NCBI RefSeq assembly: GCF_014138285.1
Contig: NZ_JACGXN010000007.1
Coordinates: 1-64,000 of the forward strand
Length of the DNA stretch: 64,000 nucleotides
DNA from: Phyllobacterium myrsinacearum
GTDB taxonomy: Bacteria > Pseudomonadota > Alphaproteobacteria > Rhizobiales > Rhizobiaceae
Reading direction: 5' to 3'
Positions 58,732 through 64,000 of this stretch are shown here, piece after piece. The position numbers and the translations under genes are program-made. The notes below the pieces were generated by a model. It saw nothing but the letters and a program-made list of their open reading frames with translations. It was not told the DNA's origin and ran no database searches. How positions within the stretch are numbered: the stretch's first letter is position 1; every line of letters starts with the position of its first letter.

Positions 58732-59526
58732 ATGTTTTTCTTTATTTCCAAGATCTTCTGGTTTGTTGCTCAACCATTGAATTTTTCCATCCTGCTGATA
58801 GCCATCGCGTTCTTTGCGATCTGGTTATCGTGGAAACGCATTGCCATGGCTGCATCTGCCAGCGCATTTCTCATCCTCGGTCTGGCGGCATGGAGTTCGC
58901 TCGGCGCGCTTCTCCTGCATCCGCTTGAAGACCGGTTCCAGCGACCGTCACCGGCACCTTCGCATGTGGATGGCATTATCGTCCTCGGCGGCGGCTTCGA
59001 AGGTGGAGTCAATCTTGTGCGCGGCGGCTATGAACTCAATGCCAGCGGTGATCGTTTTGTCGAAACGGCGGTACTTGCACGGCGTTATCCCGATGCAAAA
59101 ATCGTGGTGACAGGCGGCGGTGGCACGCTGGTTCTGGAGGGCGAAGGCGATGCCGCCACGGCGCCGCGCCTGCTTACGGCGCTGGGCGTGTCCGCCGACC
59201 GGCTCGTTCTGGAGAATGAATCGCGCAATACCTACGAGAATGCCCAGTTCACGAAAAAACTGCTCGATGTCAAACCGGGCGAGACGTGGCTGCTCGTCAC
59301 ATCCGCGTTCCACATGCCCAGATCGGTTGGCTTGTTCCGCAAGGCAGGCTTCAATGTTGTGCCATGGCCCGCCGATTACCGCACGTCAGGCATTGAATAT
59401 GCCGGGCCTGCACAGGACAATCCACTGGATTCCCTACAAAATCTCACCATTGTGGTGAAGGAGTGGGTGGGGCTGTTCGCCTATTGGGCCACCGGCCGTA
59501 CCGATGAATTGTTACCAGCGCCATGA
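58732..59526 (+). CDS. YdcF/DUF218 family membrane protein
   Basis: A 264-residue protein with two N-terminal helices (about 5-25 and 38-62) and a DUF218 domain (about 80-235) marked by GIIVLGGGFEGG, KIVVTGGGGT, ENESRNTYENAQF and LVTSAFHMPRS. The family includes ElyC/SanA-type proteins linked to envelope polysaccharide synthesis; the exact role is unknown. Overlaps the following gene by 4 nt. Confidence 0.88.
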   Translation: MFFFISKIFWFVAQPLNFSILLIAIAFFAIWLSWKRIAMAASASAFLILGLAAWSSLGALLLHPLEDRFQRPSPAPSHVDGIIVLGGGFEGGVNLVRGGYELNASGDRFVETAVLARRYPDAKIVVTGGGGTLVLEGEGDAATAPRLLTALGVSADRLVLENESRNTYENAQFTKKLLDVKPGETWLLVTSAFHMPRSVGLFRKAGFNVVPWPADYRTSGIEYAGPAQDNPLDSLQNLTIVVKEWVGLFAYWATGRTDELLPAP

Positions 59527-60704
59527 TGAAACAGGTCGACGTTCTCATCATCGGCGCCGGCGCTGCGGGTATGATGTGTGCCGTGGAGGCGGGCAAGCGC
59601 GGCCGCTCGGTTCTTATCGTCGACCATGCCAGGGCACCCGGCGACAAGATCCGCATTTCTGGTGGCGGACGGTGCAATTTCACCAATTTGCACGCTGCAC
59701 CGCAGAATTATATCAGCAGGAACCCGCATTTCTGTATTTCCGCGCTGCGCCGCTACACCCAGCGCAATTTCATCGCACTCGTTGATCGCTATGGCATCGC
59801 CTGGCACGAAAAGACGCTGGGCCAGCTGTTCTGCGACGGTTCGGCCAGGCAGATTATCGATCTCCTGGTGACGGAAATGAAGCAGGCCGGCGCCGAACTG
59901 CGCCTCCAGACAGTTGTCGAATCCATTGAAGCTTCGACGGACGGTTACGTCGTCTCGCTTTCCAGCGAGCGCGTGCGCTGTACCTCTCTGGTGGTGGCGT
60001 GTGGCGGCAAATCCATTCCCAAGATGGGTGCGACGGGTTTTGGCTATGACATCGCAAAACAGTTTGGTCTGGCGCTGACCGAAACCCGCCCGGCGCTGGT
60101 ACCGCTGACCTTCGATGACAATACACTCGCACCGCTGCAGCCACTGTCCGGTATTTCAGTCGATGCGGTGGTCAGCCATGGTAAAACAAAATTTGCCGAA
60201 GCCATGCTGTTCACCCATCGTGGTCTGAGTGGTCCGTCGATCCTGCAGATATCATCCTACTGGCGCGAGGGCGACACGATCAGCGTCGCCATGCTGCCGG
60301 GAACCAAGGTGTTCGAAGCATTGCGCGCCGCCCGTGCGCGCAATGGACGTCAGGCCCTGCAGACAGCCCTTTCGGAGCTTTTGCCGAAGCGGCTGGCACA
60401 GTTGATTGCTGAGAACAGCGGAATCCAGAACCATCTTGCCGATGTTTCCGACAAGCAATTGCTCGCCGTCGAAAGAGCCATCAACGAATGGCAGGTGAAG
60501 CCCGCCGGGTCCGAAGGCTACCGGACGGCGGAAGTCACGCTCGGCGGGGTCGATACAGATGGTCTCGATCAGAAAACCATGGAAGCAAAATCCGTCAAAG
60601 GTCTCTATTTCATCGGAGAAGTTGTCGACGTGACCGGCTGGCTTGGCGGGTACAATTTTCAGTGGGCATGGTCCTCGGGTTGGGTTGCAGGACAGGCGGT
60701 CTGA
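59523..60704 (+). CDS. HI0933-family flavoprotein (NAD(P)/FAD-dependent oxidoreductase)
   Basis: A 393-residue FAD protein. The dinucleotide-binding GAGAAGMM is at residues 11-18, followed by GDKIRISGGGRCNFTN (about 44-59), the hallmark of the HI0933/BaiN-like family, and ends with GLYFIGEVVDVTGWLGGYNFQWAWSSG. Substrate unknown. Two adjacent ATGs (59523, 59526); the gene overlaps the YdcF-like gene and is the last of the gat-linked run before a repeat element. Confidence 0.9.
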   Translation: MMKQVDVLIIGAGAAGMMCAVEAGKRGRSVLIVDHARAPGDKIRISGGGRCNFTNLHAAPQNYISRNPHFCISALRRYTQRNFIALVDRYGIAWHEKTLGQLFCDGSARQIIDLLVTEMKQAGAELRLQTVVESIEASTDGYVVSLSSERVRCTSLVVACGGKSIPKMGATGFGYDIAKQFGLALTETRPALVPLTFDDNTLAPLQPLSGISVDAVVSHGKTKFAEAMLFTHRGLSGPSILQISSYWREGDTISVAMLPGTKVFEALRAARARNGRQALQTALSELLPKRLAQLIAENSGIQNHLADVSDKQLLAVERAINEWQVKPAGSEGYRTAEVTLGGVDTDGLDQKTMEAKSVKGLYFIGEVVDVTGWLGGYNFQWAWSSGWVAGQAV

Positions 60705-60766
60705 GGTTGGCTGTTTGCTGGCAAACGTCCCACGGTGTCGTCGGATATTTGTTCGCATTCGCATTA

Positions 60767-60909
60767 TGCGTGGTTCGACAGGCTCACCATGAGGGAGACG
60801 GAGGACTGCGGGGAGTCCAGTTCTGCAATCTCTGTGACTAGTGTTGCAGCCACCAATCTGCCTCATAGTGAGCTTGCCGAACCACGGAATCATGGTGAGC
60901 GAACCACGC
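60767..60909. repeat. Palindromic repeat element, copy E (decayed)
   Basis: Left arm GCGTGGTTCGACAGGCTCACCATGAGGGAG and right arm CTGCCTCATAGTGAGCTTGCCGAACCACG, with several mismatches. An extra partial right arm (CATGGTGAGCGAACCACGC, lacking TTGTC) follows at 60891-60909. Located after the flavoprotein gene. Confidence 0.82.
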
Positions 60910-60976
60910 TTGATGTCTTTGCAGGCTGCGAGGCAGTTTGAATTGATCATTTTCCATCAACCCGGGAGCATACAGT

Positions 60977-61723
60977 TTGAGTGATGATCTGAATTGGCAT
61001 GTCGAGGAAGCCTGTTTCAATGCCTGGCCGTCGCCACGTGAGGTTCTGCATGGCGGTTGGCTGATGCGTTTTTCCGGCGGAAGCATCCGCCGCACCAACT
61101 CGGTCAATCCCCTGCGCGGACCACGCGCTGAGCCGGCGGGCGTTATCGAGGCAGCGGAAAAGCTCTACACGTCGCTGAGCCGAGATTCCATCTTCCGGGT
61201 GCCAACCATTGCCGCTGAAATGGAGGCTCTGCTGGTTGAGCGCGGTTATGACTTCGAGGGCGGCAGCACAGTGCTCCATTGCGATCTGCGTAGCCGTAAA
61301 CCTGCCAAAAACGCAGCTGCCGAACTCTCCCGCGAGATGACGCCGGGATGGTCGCGCGAATGCAAACGGATCGCCGAATGGTCTGATGCGGATCATTCGG
61401 TCTTCACGGACATGGTTGCGTCGATTGTCGTGCCAAAAGCATTCACGTCGATCACCGTGGATGGCAAGATTGTCGCCAAGGCCTATGGTGCCATCAGCAA
61501 TGGCCTGCTCGTGCTGGAATCTGTTGCCACTGATCCGGACTACCGCAAGCGCGGCTACGGCCAGCGGGCGGTGGGAACGCTGCTTGATTGGGCAAAGGAG
61601 GAGGGCGCCGTGGCAGCATGCCTGCAGGTCATTACTGACAATGTACCCGCCCGTGCTCTCTATGTCTCCCTTGGATTCACCCGGGAACTCCATAGCTACC
61701 ATTATCGCAGGAAACCGTACTGA
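60977..61723 (+). CDS. GNAT family N-acetyltransferase
   Basis: A 248-residue protein with a C-terminal GNAT domain. The acetyl-CoA loop KRGYGQRAVGTLLDWA lies near residues 192-207, followed by CLQVITDNVPARALYVSLGF. The N-terminal half (NAWPSPREVLHGGWLMRFSGG, RRTNSVNPL) is the extended type seen in two-part GNATs. The start is TTG 60977, with GGGAG at 60964-60968 at good spacing; no in-frame ATG preserves the N-terminal motif. Confidence 0.85.
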   Translation: MSDDLNWHVEEACFNAWPSPREVLHGGWLMRFSGGSIRRTNSVNPLRGPRAEPAGVIEAAEKLYTSLSRDSIFRVPTIAAEMEALLVERGYDFEGGSTVLHCDLRSRKPAKNAAAELSREMTPGWSRECKRIAEWSDADHSVFTDMVASIVVPKAFTSITVDGKIVAKAYGAISNGLLVLESVATDPDYRKRGYGQRAVGTLLDWAKEEGAVAACLQVITDNVPARALYVSLGFTRELHSYHYRRKPY

Positions 61724-61730
61724 ATGAAGC

Positions 61731-61775
61731 CTCCTGACATCAGGTTGTCAGGAGACGTCAGGTATGAATACTGAC
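61731..61775 (+). other. Tandem hairpins upstream of the GFA-type gene
   Basis: CTCCTGACA, loop TCAGGT, TGTCAGGAG (61731-61754), then GTCAGGTA, loop TGAA, TACTGAC (61757-61775), sharing the TGTCAG/CTGAC unit. They lie between the GNAT stop and the next start codon (61802). Either a terminator without T-run or a leader structure controlling the next gene. Confidence 0.5.
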
Positions 61776-61801
61776 ATTGCGATATCAAGAGGGGGGACAC
61801 G

Positions 61802-62167
61802 ATGGGTATCCTGGCAAGCTGCCACTGCGGCGCAATCAAGTTTGAAGTGAGTGGAGCTCCACCGTTGGCTACCGTCTGCACCTGCACTTTCTGTGCGAAG
61901 CGTGGTGCCATATGGGGCTATTACACACCCGATCAAGTCAAGCTGACGGTCAAGCCGGAAGCAGACGCAGTCTATGACCGCAACGGTTTCAACAAGCATC
62001 ATCACTGCAATGTCTGCGGCTGCGGAACCTATTCCCGGATACCGTCCTGGACAGACTACAAGCCGGATTTCGACAACCCGCGGATTTCGGTCAATATCCG
62101 GCTCTTCGATGATTTCGACATTGCCGCGGTGCCTGTGGAAACCATAGACGGCAAGAATCTCTGGTAA
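61802..62167 (+). CDS. GFA family zinc protein (glutathione-dependent formaldehyde-activating enzyme-like)
   Basis: A 121-residue single-domain protein with the GFA cysteine pattern: Cys7 and Cys9 (SCHCGAIKF), Cys26, Cys28 and Cys31 (CTCTFCAKRGA), and Cys69, Cys72 and Cys74 (HHCNVCGCGTYS), binding two zinc ions. The family name comes from Gfa of Paracoccus, but most members have no proven formaldehyde role. GAGGGGG upstream supports ATG 61802. Confidence 0.92.
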   Translation: MGILASCHCGAIKFEVSGAPPLATVCTCTFCAKRGAIWGYYTPDQVKLTVKPEADAVYDRNGFNKHHHCNVCGCGTYSRIPSWTDYKPDFDNPRISVNIRLFDDFDIAAVPVETIDGKNLW

Positions 62168-62208
62168 AGCTGTTAATCGAATTGCGTGTCTCGGTGAATC
62201 CTGCTTCC

Positions 62209-62251
62209 TTGACTACAGCAATGGGTTTGTACAACCCGTTGTTGCAGTCAA
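62209..62251 (+). other. Long imperfect inverted repeat upstream of the 59-residue gene
   Basis: TTGACTACAGCAATGGGTT, loop TGTAC, AACCCGTTGTTGCAGTCAA: 19-nt arms with one A-C mismatch and two G-U pairs as RNA. It ends 4 nt before the GGGAGG ribosome-binding site of the next gene, so it is well placed to control that gene's translation or to end the GFA transcript. No T-run. Confidence 0.65.
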
Positions 62252-62270
62252 ACTGGGAGGTAAGACAGCC

Positions 62271-62450
62271 ATGTGGATCAAGCTGACCGACGTTAACGGC
62301 GATCTCATCACACTCAACTTTGCACATGTTGTCTCGTTCAACCCTTACGGGACGGGAACACACATCGTAACCGTAACCGCCGGTTTGACGTTCTTCGTCA
62401 AGGAAACGATTGACGAGATACAGAAGAAGGTCGGCGTTCAGGGCGTCTGA
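62271..62450 (+). CDS. 59-residue FlbD/SwrD-like small protein
   Basis: ATG 62271 follows a strong GGGAGG site at 62255-62260. The protein (WIKLTDVNGDLITLNFAHV, then THIVTVTAGLTFFVKETIDEIQKKV) follows the pattern of the small beta-sheet FlbD/SwrD family: IxLTxxNGxxxxLN, TxxxVxxGxxxxVKExxxEI. Those proteins are found with flagellar motor genes; no flagellar gene is near here. Family assignment is by eye and tentative, but the reading frame itself looks real. Confidence 0.7.
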   Translation: MWIKLTDVNGDLITLNFAHVVSFNPYGTGTHIVTVTAGLTFFVKETIDEIQKKVGVQGV

Positions 62451-63041
62451 GTCATCACATAACAATCCCGATTTATCATTGAGTTCTCCTGCGCCGGAAC
62501 GGCCGCAGGACGGAGGGTTGCTGTGCTCTTTTCTGCTCGGGATGTTTGCAGGAATAGTGTGCGTGGTTCGCCCTTCGACAAGCTCAGGAAGCTCACCATG
62601 AGGGAGAGTGGTTCTAAGGCTAATGAAAGAGATGGTAGCTGTTAGGCTATTCAGAAACATTGGGGCGATTAATTCGCAGAACCTGACTCCCTGCAATCCT
62701 CACTCCCCCTCATGGTGAGCTTCCTGAGCTTGTCGAAGGGCGAACCACGAACCGCCTGATCCCCATTGCACGGTACATCCCGTTAACCATATCCAAGCCC
62801 AATTCTAGCAAACGGGTGGCTTTTACTGGTGTTTCAAAGTGTAATATTTGCGTGATATTTACGGGCGGGGAACCTTTTTGCGATTTGTTAGTTTTATTCA
62901 AACGAGAGTCAAAATCGGATACAAATAGTGATTTGTTAAATCGGTTGAATTTTCTTAATGTCACAATGCATCCGAAATACAGACGCATGCTGAAACAGGA
63001 TTATTCTCTTATGAGAGTAGTTTTAACTAGAGGTGTGATCA
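62451..63041. other. Intergenic region with repeat copy F and AT-rich leader
   Basis: 591 bp holding the long-armed repeat (62557-62753) and, from about 62810, a stretch much richer in A/T that should contain the promoter of the 61-residue gene. A possible 80-codon frame (62816-63058) crosses this stretch but has no ribosome-binding site or recognisable sequence and is not called. Confidence 0.6.
62557..62753. repeat. Palindromic repeat element, copy F (long arms)
   Basis: A 197-bp element with 50-nt arms (62561-62610 and 62701-62750), 48 of 50 positions complementary. Both arms contain the same extra pieces (CCCTTCG and AGGAAGCTC) relative to copies A-D. The interior (AGCTGTTAGGCTATTCAGAAAC, CCTGACTCCCTGCAATCCTCA) matches copy D. 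Confidence 0.92.
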
Positions 63042-63227
63042 ATGCTAACAATAAATAAAGAAACAGCGTCGCCATCTGAAGCACGTGTTATGAAATTGCC
63101 CAAAGTTGCAGTGAAGTCGGGCGCAACAATTGCAAAGGCCGCCGCCAAGCTGGCAGAGCCATGCGACAAGCGCACCATTTCGCAGATACTTCGCGAATCC
63201 AGTGGCGGCTTCAGCTTCCGTCGCTAA
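63042..63227 (+). CDS. 61-residue basic small protein
   Basis: ATG 63042 with GAGGTG six nt upstream. The peptide is rich in Lys and Ala (MKLPKVAVKSGATIAKAAAKLAEP) and ends GGFSFRR; it has no signal peptide or membrane helix and no recognised domain. Ends 20 bp before a perfect hairpin. Probably expressed, judged by ribosome-binding site and terminator, but it is an orphan to me. Confidence 0.5.
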   Translation: MLTINKETASPSEARVMKLPKVAVKSGATIAKAAAKLAEPCDKRTISQILRESSGGFSFRR

Positions 63228-63247
63228 CGTCCAATAAATACGACCGC

Positions 63248-63271
63248 ATATCCCGCCTTAAAGCGGGATAT
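63248..63271. terminator. Hairpin overlapping the end of the carboxylase gene
   Basis: ATATCCCGC, loop CTTAAA, GCGGGATAT: a perfect 9-bp stem between convergent genes. The minus-strand stop codon of the carboxylase gene (63258-63260) sits in the loop, so the hairpin can serve as the 3' end of the small gene's transcript and includes the last codons of the carboxylase. Confidence 0.65.
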
Positions 63272-64000
63272 TGTCATGTTTCTTCCAGGGATTTTCGAGA
63301 TCTTTGTTGCGCAGCATGCGCAGTGCCCGTGAGACCCGCTTGCGCGTGGAATGGGGCATGATCACTTCATCGATATAACCACGCTCGGCAGCGACGAACG
63401 GCGACAGGAAACGGTCTTCATACCGTTTCGTGTGGGCTGCGATCTTCTCCGCATCGCCGATATCCTTGCGATAGATGATTTCCACCGCACCCTTGGCTCC
63501 CATCACCGCGATCTGCGCCGACGGCCACGCATAGTTGATATCCCCGCGCAAATGTTTGGACGCCATCACGTCATAGGCGCCGCCATAGGCCTTGCGGGTG
63601 ATGATGGTAATCTTCGGCACGGTCGCTTCCGCATAGGCGAACAGCAGCTTGGCGCCGTGTTTGATCAGGCCGCCATATTCCTGCGCCGTTCCGGGAAGGA
63701 AACCCGGGACATCGACAAATGTGACAATGGGAATGCTGAAACAATCGCAGAAGCGGACAAAGCGTGCTGCCTTCCGCGAGGCATCGCTGTCCAGAACCCC
63801 GGCAAGAACCATCGGCTGGTTGCCGACGATACCGACGGTGCGGCCCTCGACCCGGCCAAAGCCCACGACGATGTTCTTGGCAAAGTTCTCCTGAATCTCG
63901 AAAAAGTCCGCCTCATCGACGGTTTTGCGGATCAGTTCCTTGATGTCGTAGGGCTTGTTGGCATTGTCGGGTACCAGCCGGTCGAGCGAGTGGTCAGGCT
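63258..64000 (-). CDS. pccB: Propionyl-CoA carboxylase beta chain, 3' part
   Basis: The C-terminal 247 codons of an acyl-CoA carboxylase carboxyltransferase subunit; the 5' part lies beyond the right edge. [60 protein letters not shown] and [15 protein letters not shown] are the propionyl/acetyl-CoA carboxyltransferase landmarks, and the [13 protein letters not shown] ending is typical of PccB. With methylmalonyl-CoA epimerase at 20230 it supports propionyl-CoA assimilation through methylmalonyl-CoA. Confidence 0.93.
   Translation of the reverse strand, partial: PDHSLDRLVPDNANKPYDIKELIRKTVDEADFFEIQENFAKNIVVGFGRVEGRTVGIVGNQPMVLAGVLDSDASRKAARFVRFCDCFSIPIVTFVDVPGFLPGTAQEYGGLIKHGAKLLFAYAEATVPKITIITRKAYGGAYDVMASKHLRGDINYAWPSAQIAVMGAKGAVEIIYRKDIGDAEKIAAHTKRYEDRFLSPFVAAERGYIDEVIMPHSTRKRVSRALRMLRNKDLENPWKKHDNIPL

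Noticed and set aside
62816-63058. An 80-codon plus-strand frame in the AT-rich region
   Set aside because: No ribosome-binding site or recognisable sequence; it overlaps the better supported 61-residue gene.
1-64000. CRISPR arrays, tRNA or rRNA genes, prophage or secretion clusters
   Set aside because: No evenly spaced direct repeats, cloverleaf-like segments or marker genes were seen on reading both strands; the repeats present are dispersed palindromes.

Overview
The window is chromosomal DNA from an alphaproteobacterium of the Hyphomicrobiales (Rhizobiales), closest in character to Brucellaceae/Phyllobacteriaceae. This rests on a nuoA-N operon with a long C-terminal extension on NuoE and an extra gene between nuoF and nuoG, a divK-pleD pair, RNase J beside birA, lolC/lolD next to proS and dnaE, a pyrB-pyrC(pseudo)-plsY-dprA-topA-rnr block, and many dispersed short palindromic repeats. 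Assignments are from protein motifs and gene order read by eye; no database search was run.

Layout. 1-1538: tail of an IS630-type transposase and an MFS transporter. 1920-17679: the complete proton-pumping NADH:quinone oxidoreductase operon (nuoA-F, an accessory gene, nuoG-N). 17698-20905: birA, rnj, methylmalonyl-CoA epimerase and a DUF1467 membrane protein. 20949-22711: an apparent insertion with a palindromic repeat, a family 2 glycosyltransferase and a small minus-strand transcription unit. 22982-30861: proS, lolC, lolD, a 28-residue membrane peptide, a histidine phosphatase and dnaE. 31042-34801: dinB, a DUF3572 protein, divK and pleD. 34982-42550: rpmG, an MFS transporter, a NUDIX hydrolase, a DUF983 protein, rnr and topA on the minus strand. 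42900-47076: a 66-residue protein, then dprA, plsY, pseudo-dihydroorotase and pyrB. 47558-52039: a NitT/TauT-type ABC importer divergent from an AidB-like acyl-CoA dehydrogenase. 52589-60704: a small membrane protein, ruvX, a UPF0173 hydrolase, a periplasmic protein of unknown function, then gatC-GNAT-gatA-GNAT-ydcF-like-HI0933-like flavoprotein. 60977-64000: a GNAT protein, a GFA-type zinc protein, a 59-residue FlbD/SwrD-like protein, a 61-residue basic peptide and the 3' end of a propionyl-CoA carboxylase beta chain.

How the genes fit together: most of the window is housekeeping (respiration, lipoprotein export, replication, RNA decay, pyrimidine and phospholipid synthesis, tRNA amidation, cell-cycle phosphorelay). 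The epimerase and the acyl-CoA carboxylase belong to the same propionyl/methylmalonyl-CoA route. The least explained material is (i) a helix-hairpin-helix-like (H3TH) domain occurring twice inside the complex I operon, once as a NuoE tail and once in a separate protein with a hydrophobic segment; (ii) a dihydroorotase homologue lacking every catalytic metal-ligand motif I could check; (iii) a family of long palindromic elements, one copy split by a second palindromic family and one whose two arms carry the same extra sequence; (iv) several small proteins of 28-66 residues; and (v) a GTCTAGAC-core palindrome upstream of the ABC importer.
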